A stretch of 64,000 nucleotides of DNA from Hephaestia sp. MAHUQ-44 (GTDB lineage: Bacteria > Pseudomonadota > Alphaproteobacteria > Sphingomonadales > Sphingomonadaceae). Location of the stretch: positions 62,001 to 126,000 of the forward strand of contig NZ_JAMSLX010000001.1 in assembly GCF_023806085.1 (NCBI RefSeq), read 5' to 3'. Below, one piece after another: positions 44,457-53,503 of the stretch (position 1 is its first letter; each line of letters opens with the position of its first letter). Both the position numbers and the translations under genes were made by a program. A model generated the notes under the pieces. The model saw nothing but the letters and a program-made list of their open reading frames with translations. It was not told where the DNA came from and did no database searches.

Positions 44457-46082
44457 ATGCGGATCACGTCCAAGCCGATCGGCTGGCCGCTCGCCGTGGC
44501 GCTCGCCGCGGGGATGCTCGGCACCGCCCCGGCACCATCCGCCGCGCAGACCGTGTCGGCCAGCCCGAGCGCGATCGTCCAGATCAACACCGGCCGCGGC
44601 CGGCTGGTGACGCTGCCTGCACCGATGAGCGACCTGTTCGTCGCCGATCCGGGCATCGCCGACGTCCAGGTCCGCTCGCCGACGCAGCTCTACGTCTTCG
44701 GCAAGGCGCCGGGGGAAACCACGGTCTATGCCACCACCAAGGCGGGCAAGGTCGTCTATTCCTCGACCATCCAGGTTGGCAACAACATCGATTCGGTCCA
44801 GCAGATGCTGCTGCTGGCGATGCCCGATGCGCGCGTCACCGCGACGCCGATGAACGGGCTGATGCTGTTGACCGGAACGGTCGCCGCGCCCGACGATGCG
44901 GCCGAGGCCGAACGCCTCGTCCAGGCCTTTGTCGGCGACAAGACCCAGGTGCTGAGCCGGTTGCGCACCGCGACCCCGCTTCAGGTCAATTTGCAGGTCC
45001 GCATCGCCGAGGTCAGCAAGAGCTTCATCAAGAATTTCAACGCCAATCTGTTGACGCGCGACACCACCGGCGGGTTCAGCTTCGGGATCGGTTCGGGCCG
45101 CTCGCCGGGCACGATCGGTGCGATCGACGTCTCCAAATATCCGACCATCCCCTATCCGCTTCCGGGTGGCGGGACGACGCAGGTTCCCTACGACCTGGCG
45201 ACCGGCAAGATCATCAATCCGGCCAATCCCGGCACCGCTTACGATTTCTCGCGCGGCTCGCAGCAGACGATGCTCGGCTTCGCGGGCAAGCTGCTCGGGC
45301 TCGACGTGCTGTCGTCGCTCGATCTGGGTGAGACCAGCGGCCAGGTGACGACGCTCGCCAATCCCAATTTGACGGCGTTGTCGGGCGAGACCGCGACCTT
45401 CCTCGCGGGCGGCGAAATCCCGATCCCGCTCAGCCAGGGGCTGGGCACGACCTCGGTCGAATACAAGCAATATGGCGTCAGCCTTGCCTACACGCCGACG
45501 GTGTTGTCGGACGGGCGCATCTCGCTGCGTGTCCGCCCCGAAGTGTCAGAACTCGATTATGCCAACGCGGTTCAGGTCGGCGGCACGTCGGTGCCGGGGC
45601 TGACGACACGGCGTACCGAAACGACGGTCGAACTTGGCTCGGGCCAGAGCTTCGTCATCGCCGGCCTGCTCAGCAACAGCCGCGCGAACACGATCGAAAA
45701 GGCCCCGGGGCTCGGCGACGTGCCGGTGCTCGGCGCGCTGTTCCGCTCGAACGGCTGGAAGCGCAACGAAACCGAACTGGTGATCGTAATCACGCCGTAT
45801 CTGGTGAAGCCGATCAACGCCAACCAGGTCGTGCTGCCCACCGACGGCTATCAGGAACCGACCGATCTCGAGCATATCCTGCTTGGCAATGTCGGTGGCG
45901 GCAAGAGCGGGGCGGAACGCCCCAAACCGACCGTCGCCGCCCCCGGTGGCGCGCCCTCGATCGGTGCGGTCGCGCCGGTTTCGCCGGGCACGCCGCCTCC
46001 GTCCGCGCCCGCCGACCGCAAGGCCGTGCTGGCCGCCGGATCGACCAAAACCGAAGCCGCGCCCGGCTTCAGCCTCAATTGA
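44457..46082 (+). CDS. cpaC: Secretin CpaC (RcpA)
   Basis: A 541-residue outer-membrane secretin. Signal peptide to about residue 30, pilus/secretin N domain (VQINTGRGRLVTLPAPMSDLFVADPGIADV in pieces), BON-like stretch, then the secretin core with GEIPIPLSQGLG and VPVLGALFRSNGWKRNETELVIVITPYLV in pieces. It forms the channel for the Flp pilus. The Pro/Ala C-terminal tail is unusual but common in sphingomonads. The start at 44457 is right after cpaB. Confidence 0.94.
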   Translation: MRITSKPIGWPLAVALAAGMLGTAPAPSAAQTVSASPSAIVQINTGRGRLVTLPAPMSDLFVADPGIADVQVRSPTQLYVFGKAPGETTVYATTKAGKVVYSSTIQVGNNIDSVQQMLLLAMPDARVTATPMNGLMLLTGTVAAPDDAAEAERLVQAFVGDKTQVLSRLRTATPLQVNLQVRIAEVSKSFIKNFNANLLTRDTTGGFSFGIGSGRSPGTIGAIDVSKYPTIPYPLPGGGTTQVPYDLATGKIINPANPGTAYDFSRGSQQTMLGFAGKLLGLDVLSSLDLGETSGQVTTLANPNLTALSGETATFLAGGEIPIPLSQGLGTTSVEYKQYGVSLAYTPTVLSDGRISLRVRPEVSELDYANAVQVGGTSVPGLTTRRTETTVELGSGQSFVIAGLLSNSRANTIEKAPGLGDVPVLGALFRSNGWKRNETELVIVITPYLVKPINANQVVLPTDGYQEPTDLEHILLGNVGGGKSGAERPKPTVAAPGGAPSIGAVAPVSPGTPPPSAPADRKAVLAAGSTKTEAAPGFSLN

Positions 46083-46102
46083 TCGCGCCTGTGGAGACGA
46101 TG

Positions 46103-46735
46103 ATGTCGAAGCGTTCCCTCACTCTCGCGCTGGCCCTGCCGGCGCTGCTGCTCGCGGGTTGCGGGGGCACGGTCAACCGCGGCCTCGAATCGGTGCACCA
46201 GCCCGTCGTCACCCGCGCTGATTACGCCTTCGATCTGAGCATCGCGAACGGCCATCTGGCGACGGGTGAAGCCCGGCGGCTCGACGGTTGGCTCGCCTCG
46301 CTCAACGTCGGCTATGGCGACAGTGTCGGGATCGACGACCCCTCGCCCTATGCGACCCCGGCGCGCGACGAGATCGCACAGCAGGTCGCGCGCTACGGCC
46401 TGCTGGTCGCCGATGTGCCGGCGGTGTCGCTGCAACCGCTGACCCCGGATACGATGCGCGTCGTCGTTACCCGCATGACCGCGGCGGTGCCCGGCTGCCC
46501 CGATTTCAGCCGCCTCGGCAACCACGAATTCAGCGGCAGCCTCAGCTCCAATTTCGGCTGCGCGGTCAACAGCAACCTCGCCGCGATGGTCGCGCGGCCG
46601 CAGGATCTGGTGCGCGGCCAGCCGGGCGCGCCGTCGGTCGATCCGGCCACCGCCACCAAGGCGATCCAGACCTTCCGCACCGCCAAGCCGACCGGCGCCA
46701 ACGGGCTGCAATCCGAAACCACCGGAGGCAAATGA
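46103..46735 (+). CDS. cpaD: Pilus assembly lipoprotein CpaD
   Basis: A 210-residue lipoprotein: lipobox LLLAGC, then a CpaD domain with conserved FSRLGNHEFSGSLSSNFGCAVNSNLAAMVARPQDLV in pieces, typical of the Caulobacter-type CpaD. It probably helps to insert or stabilise the secretin. ATGs at 46100 and 46103 are both possible; GGAG at 46093 favours 46103. Its stop overlaps cpaE. Confidence 0.9.
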   Translation: MSKRSLTLALALPALLLAGCGGTVNRGLESVHQPVVTRADYAFDLSIANGHLATGEARRLDGWLASLNVGYGDSVGIDDPSPYATPARDEIAQQVARYGLLVADVPAVSLQPLTPDTMRVVVTRMTAAVPGCPDFSRLGNHEFSGSLSSNFGCAVNSNLAAMVARPQDLVRGQPGAPSVDPATATKAIQTFRTAKPTGANGLQSETTGGK

Positions 46736-48018
46736 TGAACGCTCCCTGGAATCCCGCGCGCGCCGGCAATCGCGAGCCGTTCGTTGCCTTCGTCTGCGAC
46801 GAAACCACCGCTGAGGCGATCCGCCCGATCGCCGCCGAGGTCGGCTGGTCGGTCGACAAGGTCAACAAGGGCGGCCTGCGCAACGCGGTGCAATCGCTGT
46901 CGGTATCGGCAAGCCCGCAGGTGCTGTTCGTCGATCTTTCCGAATCGGGCGATCCGCTCAACGACATCAACGCGCTCGCCGAAGTGTGCGAGCCGGGGAC
47001 GATCGTGATCGCGGCCGGGCAGGTCAACGACGTCCGGCTCTATCGCGATCTCGTCGCCAGCGGGATTCAGGATTACCTGCTCAAGCCGCTCAGCCCGGAT
47101 ATGCTGCGCGAAGCCTTTGCGCACGCCCAGACGATGCTCAACGCCCCCAAGGCCGTCGAGGCCTCGGTCGAACGGCCGCATTGCGCAACCGCGGTGATCG
47201 GCGCGCGCGGCGGCGTGGGCGCCTCGACGCTCGCAACCTCGCTCGCCTGGCTGCTCAGCGAGCGCGGCAAGCGCGCCACCGCCCTGCTCGATCTCGATGT
47301 CCATTTCGGCACCGGCGCGCTCGCGCTCGATCTCGAACCGGGCCGCGGGCTGACCGACGCGATCGAAAATCCCAGCCGGATCGACGGGCTGTTCATCGAA
47401 CGTGCGATGGTCAGGGCGAGCGAAAAGCTCGCCGTGCTCTCGGCAGAAGCCCCGATGAATTCGCCGGTCATCACCGACGGCTCCGCTTTCTATCAGCTTC
47501 AGGAGGAGATGCGCACGGCGTTCGAATGCACGATCGTCGATCTGCCGCGCGGCATGCTCGTCCAGCATCCGCACCTCATCAGCGAGATTCAGGTCGCGGT
47601 GGTCGTCACCGAACTGACGCTGGCGGCGGCGCGCGACACGATCCGCATCCTGTCATGGTTCAAATCGAACGCCGCGCATGTGCAGATCATCGTGGTTGCC
47701 AATCGCGTACCGCTCGCCAGCGTGCTCGAGATCAGCCGCAAGGATTTCGAAGGCTCGATTGAACGCGCGGTCGATTACGTCGTCCCCTTCGACCAGAAGA
47801 CCGCCGCGCAATCGGCGAAACTGGGCAAGCCGATGGCCGAGGCCGGCAAGGGCAGCAAGACGATCGCGCCGCTAGTCAACCTCGCCGATCGCCTGATGGC
47901 CACAAGCGACGCCGGCGATGATGGCGACGACGACAAGGCCAAGACCAGGGGTACATCGCTGATCGGCAAATTCACCGATCTGAAAGCGCTGATATCAAAG
48001 CGCCGCGAAAAGAAATGA
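46735..48018 (+). CDS. cpaE: Pilus localisation ATPase CpaE (TadZ)
   Basis: A 427-residue ParA/MinD-like protein. The N-terminal third looks like an atypical receiver domain (VLFVDLSESGDPLNDINAL, DYLLKPLSPDML), followed by the ATPase with the deviant Walker A GARGGVGASTLATS and a C-terminal helical tail. TadZ positions the pilus machine in the cell. The ATG at 46735 shares its A with the cpaD stop (TGA/ATG); GGAGG lies six bases upstream. It is followed after 53 bp by tadB, not by cpaF. Confidence 0.92.
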   Translation: MNAPWNPARAGNREPFVAFVCDETTAEAIRPIAAEVGWSVDKVNKGGLRNAVQSLSVSASPQVLFVDLSESGDPLNDINALAEVCEPGTIVIAAGQVNDVRLYRDLVASGIQDYLLKPLSPDMLREAFAHAQTMLNAPKAVEASVERPHCATAVIGARGGVGASTLATSLAWLLSERGKRATALLDLDVHFGTGALALDLEPGRGLTDAIENPSRIDGLFIERAMVRASEKLAVLSAEAPMNSPVITDGSAFYQLQEEMRTAFECTIVDLPRGMLVQHPHLISEIQVAVVVTELTLAAARDTIRILSWFKSNAAHVQIIVVANRVPLASVLEISRKDFEGSIERAVDYVVPFDQKTAAQSAKLGKPMAEAGKGSKTIAPLVNLADRLMATSDAGDDGDDDKAKTRGTSLIGKFTDLKALISKRREKK

Positions 48019-48071
48019 CGCGCTGTCCGAATCGGGCAGGCTGAGCGGCGGACCGGAGAACGGAAACGACC

Positions 48072-49046
48072 ATGGCGATCTTGCCGTTGATGTTGATGGC
48101 CATAGGGGCCCTTGTGGTGGTGGCGCTGGTCGCGTTCGCCTTCGCTGGCCCGTCGCCGGCCAAGGCCAGCGCACGCCGCCTCCAGCTCGTGCGCGAACGC
48201 CATTCGGGTTCGGCGGCCGCGGTGGTCGAGGCTCGACTGCGCAAGATTACCGCGGACCGCTCGACGCGCGTGGATGCCGCCGCGATGCGGCTGCTGCCGC
48301 GCCCGGCGCTGCTCAAGAAACGGCTGGCCATGACCGGCCAGAGCTGGACGCTCGGCCAATATGGCATGGTATCGCTCGGTATCACCCTGCTCGTCGGCCT
48401 CGTGCTGTGGCTCAAGGGTATGCCGCTGCTGCTCGGGCTGTTCCTCGGCGTATTCCTCGGGCTGGGCATTCCGCATTTCGTGGTCGGCAAGACGATCCAG
48501 CGCCGCGTCAACAAATTCACCGCCAAATTTCCCGACGCGATCGAACTGCTCGTGCGCGGGCTGCGGTCGGGGCTGCCGATTTCGGAAACGATGACCGTCG
48601 TCGGCAACGAGGTCGATGGCCCGGTCGGCGAGGAATTCCGCGCGGTTTCCGACAAGATGAAGATCGGCCGCACGATGGATGTCGCGCTCCAGGAAACCGC
48701 CGACCGGCTCAACACGCCCGAATTCCAGTTCTTCGTCATTTCGATCGCGATCCAGCGCGAAACCGGCGGCAACCTCGCCGAGACGCTCGCCAACCTCGCA
48801 ACCGTGCTGCGCCAGCGCGGGCAGATGAAACTCAAGATCAAGGCGATGTCGTCCGAATCCAAGGCCTCGGCCTATATCGTCGGCTCGCTGCCGTTCATCG
48901 TGTTCTTCCTGATCCTGATGATCAACGGCGAATATATGCAGAACTTCTTCATCGACCCGCGGCTGATGGTCGCGGGCATCGGCGGGCTGATCTGGATGGG
49001 CATCGGTGCCTTCATCATGGCCAAGATGGTCAATTTCGAGATCTGA
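48072..49046 (+). CDS. tadB: Type II secretion F-family platform protein TadB
   Basis: A 324-residue inner-membrane protein with an N-terminal helix, two central helices and a C-terminal pair; the T2SSF signature KFPDAIELLVRGLRSGLPISE and QRETGGNLAETLANLA are clear. It forms the Tad platform with TadC. The motor ATPase CpaF/TadA that normally lies just upstream is absent here. Confidence 0.93.
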   Translation: MAILPLMLMAIGALVVVALVAFAFAGPSPAKASARRLQLVRERHSGSAAAVVEARLRKITADRSTRVDAAAMRLLPRPALLKKRLAMTGQSWTLGQYGMVSLGITLLVGLVLWLKGMPLLLGLFLGVFLGLGIPHFVVGKTIQRRVNKFTAKFPDAIELLVRGLRSGLPISETMTVVGNEVDGPVGEEFRAVSDKMKIGRTMDVALQETADRLNTPEFQFFVISIAIQRETGGNLAETLANLATVLRQRGQMKLKIKAMSSESKASAYIVGSLPFIVFFLILMINGEYMQNFFIDPRLMVAGIGGLIWMGIGAFIMAKMVNFEI

Positions 49047-49064
49047 CGGGAGACGGCGACGATT

Positions 49065-50060
49065 ATGGCTGAAACCGGCGGACCAACCCTTCTTGGAGTC
49101 GACGTTCTGTGGGTCGCGACGCTCTTGTCGGGCGTCGCCGCCTTCGCGGTGCTGCTCGCGATCTACGCGGCCACCACCGTGCGCGATCCGATGGCGAAGC
49201 GCGTCAAGGCGCTCAACGACCGGCGCGAGCAGTTGAAGGCGGGCATCACCGCCTCGACCTCGAAGCGCCGCGCCAAGCTGGTGCGCCACAACCAGACCAC
49301 CGATCGCATCCGCAGCTTCCTGTCGTCGCTCAAGGTGTTGCAGGACAGCCAGGTCAAGACCGCGCAGATCAAGCTGATGCAGGCCGGCATCCGCCGGAAG
49401 GAATATGCCGTTGCGGTGATCTTCGGCCGGCTGGTGCTGCCGATCGTGATCGGCGGCGGCATGGCGCTATGGGTCTACGGCATGGGCGGGCTCGCCGAAT
49501 GGAGCGCGCTCAAGCGTTACGGCGTCGTCGCCGGCGCGTTCATCCTCGCCTACAAGGCACCCGACATCTATCTCAAGAACAAGATCACCAAGCGCACCGA
49601 TGCGATCCGCAAGGGCCTGCCCGACGCGCTCGATCTGCTCGTCATCTGCGCCGAGGCGGGGCTGACGGTCGACGCCGCCTTCCACCGCGTCGCGCGCGAA
49701 CTCGGGCGCGCCTATCCCGAGCTGGGTGACGAATTCACGCTGACCGCGATCGAGCTGGGGTTTCTGTCGGATCGTCGGCAGGCATTCGAAAACCTCGCCC
49801 AGCGCGTCGATCTCGATGCGGTCAAGGGCGTCGTGACGACGATGATCCAGACCGAGAAATACGGCACCCCGCTCGCCTCGGCGCTGCGCGTGCTGTCGGC
49901 TGAATTCCGCAACGAACGGATGATGCGCGCCGAGGAAAAGGCCGCCCGGCTGCCCGCGATCATGACGGTGCCGTTGATCCTGTTCATCCTGCCGACGCTG
50001 TTCGTGGTCATCCTCGGGCCGGCGGCGTGCTCGATCAAGGACGCGCTGCTCACCAATTGA
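49065..50060 (+). CDS. tadC: Type II secretion F-family platform protein TadC
   Basis: A 331-residue partner of TadB with the same topology: KGLPDALDLLVICAEAGLTVDAAFHR is the T2SSF core and the C-terminal LPAIMTVPLILFILPTLFVVILGPA in pieces the last helix. It ends the recognisable pilus cluster; no tadD, tadE, tadF or tadG genes follow. Confidence 0.93.
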   Translation: MAETGGPTLLGVDVLWVATLLSGVAAFAVLLAIYAATTVRDPMAKRVKALNDRREQLKAGITASTSKRRAKLVRHNQTTDRIRSFLSSLKVLQDSQVKTAQIKLMQAGIRRKEYAVAVIFGRLVLPIVIGGGMALWVYGMGGLAEWSALKRYGVVAGAFILAYKAPDIYLKNKITKRTDAIRKGLPDALDLLVICAEAGLTVDAAFHRVARELGRAYPELGDEFTLTAIELGFLSDRRQAFENLAQRVDLDAVKGVVTTMIQTEKYGTPLASALRVLSAEFRNERMMRAEEKAARLPAIMTVPLILFILPTLFVVILGPAACSIKDALLTN

Positions 50061-50081
50061 TGTAAGTCATTTGCGTGGCTT

Positions 50082-50102
50082 GCGGCGCCGGCCCGCTCCC
50101 CC
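50082..50102. repeat. Half copy of repeat R3
   Basis: GCGGCGCCGGCCCGCTCCCC starts 21 bases after the tadC stop and matches the outer arm of the palindromes at 11368 and 57740. There is no inverted partner before the next gene. Confidence 0.6.
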
Positions 50103-50161
50103 GAGGGAACGCGGGCGACGCCGCATCGTTGACGCCCCGTAACCCTTGGGAGCGCTCGACG

Positions 50162-50650
50162 ATGTTGTTCACCACGCCGACCCAATATGCCGTGCTGGCC
50201 CTGCTCTTGGTCGCGGGCTGGCTGTTCGGGCTCGCAAGCCACCCCGGCGGCCGCAAATGGCGCGACCGCTACGAGGCCGAGCGCGAAGCGCACGCCGCCT
50301 ATCGCGACCAGGCCGACGCGCGGATCGACGCGCTCGAGCGGGAGAATGCCGCGCTGGGCCATGCACGCGTCGCGGTGCCCGCGGCCGCACTCCCGATGGG
50401 CGCACCGGCGCGTGGCCCATGGCTCGGCGCGGGCGACGATGACGATCTGACACGGATTCGCGGCATCGACGCGATGCTCGCCAATCGGCTGCGTGCCGCC
50501 GGAATCCGCAGCTTCGCCGATATCGAGGCGATCCCGGCCAATGCCGAGACCGCGCTCGAACGCGAAATCGGCGTCCCCGACGGCACGATCGGCGAGCAAC
50601 GCTGGCGTGCGCTCGCCCGGATGCTGCGCGAAGGCAACGCCGCCGCCTGA
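50162..50650 (+). CDS. Membrane-anchored helix-hairpin-helix protein
   Basis: A 162-residue protein with one N-terminal transmembrane helix (residues 7-24), a coiled-coil-like charged stretch (WRDRYEAEREAHAAYRDQAD) and a C-terminal HhH-like domain, DLTRIRGIDAMLANRLRAAGI, as in the predicted 5' nuclease (flap endonuclease-like) or pentahelical DNA-binding family. The catalytic residues of a nuclease are not visible, so binding alone is likely. The start has GGGAG 8 bases upstream. It lies between tadC and the convergent ppdK; the link to either is unclear. Confidence 0.7.
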   Translation: MLFTTPTQYAVLALLLVAGWLFGLASHPGGRKWRDRYEAEREAHAAYRDQADARIDALERENAALGHARVAVPAAALPMGAPARGPWLGAGDDDDLTRIRGIDAMLANRLRAAGIRSFADIEAIPANAETALEREIGVPDGTIGEQRWRALARMLREGNAAA

Positions 50651-50701
50651 CCTGACTGCCCGCCACCCCGGCGCGCAGGCCGGGATGGCGGGCGCGAACG
50701 C

Positions 50702-53377
50702 TCAGCGCTTCTTCAACGCCGCCTGTGCCGCCGCGAGCCGGGCGATCGGCACACGGTAGGGCGACGCACTGACGTAATCGAGCCCCAGCGCCTCGCAGAA
50801 GTGGATCGAGGCGGGATCGCCGCCATGCTCGCCGCAGATGCCGAGCTTGATGTCGGGGCGCGTCGTGCGTCCGCGCTCGGCGGCGATCTCGATCAGTTCG
50901 CCGACGCCCTCGACATCGAGGCTGACGAACGGGTCGGTCGCATAGATGCCGCGATCGACATAAGTGGTCAGGAAGCGGCCGGCATCGTCGCGGCTGACGC
51001 CCAGCGTGGTCTGCGTCAGGTCGTTGGTGCCGAACGAGAAGAACGCGCCGACCTCGGCGATCTCGCCCGCCTTGAGCGCGGCGCGCGGCAGTTCGATCAT
51101 CGTCCCGACGAGATAATCGAGGCGCCGGCCCCGCTCCGCGAACACCGCCTCGGCGGCCTTGTCGACCACCGCCTTCATCAGCTCCAGCTCGCGCCGTGTA
51201 GCGACGAGCGGCACCATCACTTCGGGCACCACCGCCCCATGAGACTCTGAGCCCGATTTCGCCGCAACGTCGCACGCCGCCTCGAAGATCGCACGCGCCT
51301 GCATCTCGTAGATTTCGGGATAGGTCACGCCCAGCCGGCACCCGCGATGCCCGAGCATCGGGTTGAACTCGTGGAGTTCGGCGGCGCGGCGCTTGAGCGT
51401 CTCGACATCGACCCCGGCCGCTGCGGCGACCTCGGCGAATTCGGATTCCTCGTGCGGCAGGAATTCGTGCAGCGGCGGATCGAGCAACCGGATCGTCACC
51501 GGCAACCCCGCCATCACCTCGAAAATCTGGGTGAAGTCGGCCCGCTGTTCGGGGAGCAATTTGTCGAGCGCGGCGCGCCGCCCCTGCTCGTCGGCGGCAA
51601 GGATCATCTGGCGCACCGCGGTGATGCGCGCGGCATCGAAGAACATATGTTCGGTGCGGCACAGCCCCACGCCTTCGGCACCGAATTCGCGCGCGGTCCG
51701 GCAATCGGCCGGGGTTTCGGCATTGGCGCGGATCTTGAGCCGGCGGACCTTGTCGGCCCACACCATCAACGTGCCGAAATCGCCCGCAAGCTCGGGCTGC
51801 ACGGTCGGCACCGCGCCCGCCATCACCTCGCCGGTGGCGCCGTCGATCGTGATCGTCTCGCCTTCCTTGATCTCGCGCTGGCCGATCCGCATCACGCGGG
51901 CCTTGGCATCGATCGAGAGCGTACCCGCCCCCGATACGCACGGCCGCCCCATGCCGCGCGCCACGACGGCGGCGTGGCTGGTCATCCCGCCGCGCGCGGT
52001 CAGGATACCCTTGGCGGCATGCATTCCGTGGATGTCCTCGGGGCTGGTCTCGACCCGCACCAGGATGACCGCCTCGCCGTCATTGGCACGGCGTTCGGCG
52101 GTATCGCTGTCGAACACCGCAGCCCCCGATGCGGCACCGGGGCTCGCGGGGAGGCCCTTGGTGAGCACGTCGCGCACCGCTTGCGGGTCGAGCGTCGGGT
52201 GCAGCAACTGATCGAGCGCCGCCGGATCGACGCGCGCGACGGCCTCTTCCTCGGTGATCAGCCCCTCGGTCGCCATATCGACCGCGATCTTGAGCGCGGC
52301 CTTGGCGGTGCGCTTGCCGCTGCGCGTCTGGAGCATCCACAAGGTACCGCGCTCGACGGTGAACTCGATGTCCTGCATGTCGCGATAATGGTCTTCGAGC
52401 AACCGGAAGACCTTGGCCAGCTCGGCAAAGGTCTCGGGCATCGCCTCTTCCATCGACGCGGCCTTTGCCCCCGCCGCCGCGCGGGCGGCATGGGTCAGAT
52501 ATTGCGGCGTGCGGATGCCCGCGACCACATCCTCGCCCTGCGCGTTGATCAGGAATTCGCCATAATAGGCCGCTTCGCCGGTTGCCGGATCGCGCGTGAA
52601 CGCAACGCCCGTCGCCGAGGTATCGCCCATATTGCCGAACACCATCGCCTGGACGTTGACCGCGGTGCCCCAATCGCCCGAAATATGGTTGAGCCGGCGA
52701 TAGACCTTGGCGCGCTCGGACTGCCACGAGCCGAACACGGCACCGATCGCGCCCCACAATTGGTCGTTGACGTCCTGCGGGAAGGGCTTGCCCCATTCGC
52801 GTTCGACCACCGCTTTATATTCGGCGACGAGCCCCTTCCAGTCGTCGGCGCTCATCTCGGTATCGAGGCTGTAGCCGCGATCTTCCTTGGCGATTTCGAG
52901 CGCTTCCTCGAACGCCCCGTGATCGAGCCCGAGCACCACATCCGAATACATCTGGATGAAGCGGCGATAGCTGTCCCACGCGAACCGCTCGTCGCCCGCC
53001 TTGGCGGCGAGCCCGGCAACCGTCTGGTCGTTGAGCCCCAGATTGAGGACGGTATCCATCATCCCCGGCATCGAGACGCGCGCACCCGAGCGCACCGATA
53101 CCAGCAGCGGATCGGCCGCATCGCCGAAACGCTTGCCGGTGATGCCCTCGATATGCGCGATGCCGCCCGCGACTTCGGCGCGCAGCGAATCGGGGAAGGT
53201 CTCGCCTTCCTCATAATAGCGCGTGCACATCTCGGTGGTGATGGTCAGGCCGGGCGGCACCGGCAGGCCGATTCCCGCCATTTCCGCGAGATTCGCGCCC
53301 TTGCCGCCAAGGAGATTCCTGTCCCCCGCGCCGCCATCGGAAACACCGCCGCCGAAACGGTACACATATTGCGCCAT
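50702..53377 (-). CDS. ppdK: Pyruvate, phosphate dikinase
   Basis: An 891-residue enzyme that interconverts pyruvate, ATP and phosphate with PEP, AMP and pyrophosphate. Signatures are the N-terminal LLGGKGANLAEMAGIGLPVPPG, the phosphorylated His in GGMTSHAAVVARGMGRPCVSG, and the C-terminal PEP-binding GTNDLTQTTLG and ICGEHGGDPASIHF with the catalytic Cys. It has a good ribosome-binding site and is monocistronic. With glpX it would support gluconeogenesis or allow PPi-dependent glycolysis. Confidence 0.96.
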   Translation of the reverse strand: MAQYVYRFGGGVSDGGAGDRNLLGGKGANLAEMAGIGLPVPPGLTITTEMCTRYYEEGETFPDSLRAEVAGGIAHIEGITGKRFGDAADPLLVSVRSGARVSMPGMMDTVLNLGLNDQTVAGLAAKAGDERFAWDSYRRFIQMYSDVVLGLDHGAFEEALEIAKEDRGYSLDTEMSADDWKGLVAEYKAVVEREWGKPFPQDVNDQLWGAIGAVFGSWQSERAKVYRRLNHISGDWGTAVNVQAMVFGNMGDTSATGVAFTRDPATGEAAYYGEFLINAQGEDVVAGIRTPQYLTHAARAAAGAKAASMEEAMPETFAELAKVFRLLEDHYRDMQDIEFTVERGTLWMLQTRSGKRTAKAALKIAVDMATEGLITEEEAVARVDPAALDQLLHPTLDPQAVRDVLTKGLPASPGAASGAAVFDSDTAERRANDGEAVILVRVETSPEDIHGMHAAKGILTARGGMTSHAAVVARGMGRPCVSGAGTLSIDAKARVMRIGQREIKEGETITIDGATGEVMAGAVPTVQPELAGDFGTLMVWADKVRRLKIRANAETPADCRTAREFGAEGVGLCRTEHMFFDAARITAVRQMILAADEQGRRAALDKLLPEQRADFTQIFEVMAGLPVTIRLLDPPLHEFLPHEESEFAEVAAAAGVDVETLKRRAAELHEFNPMLGHRGCRLGVTYPEIYEMQARAIFEAACDVAAKSGSESHGAVVPEVMVPLVATRRELELMKAVVDKAAEAVFAERGRRLDYLVGTMIELPRAALKAGEIAEVGAFFSFGTNDLTQTTLGVSRDDAGRFLTTYVDRGIYATDPFVSLDVEGVGELIEIAAERGRTTRPDIKLGICGEHGGDPASIHFCEALGLDYVSASPYRVPIARLAAAQAALKKR

Positions 53378-53503
53378 TATTTGCCTTCCCCACGGTTGTG
53401 CGCCGGCCGTTTTCGGCTCGATAGGCGCGGTCTATGCTCGTTCCGGCACGATGTCGGATAGAGCGTTGAAAACGACGAAATCGATGGTCCGGTGCGCTCC
53501 CGC

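Noticed and set aside
48019..48071. A short or broken cpaF between cpaE and tadB
   Set aside because: Only 53 bases separate the genes and no ATPase motif is present in any frame nearby.
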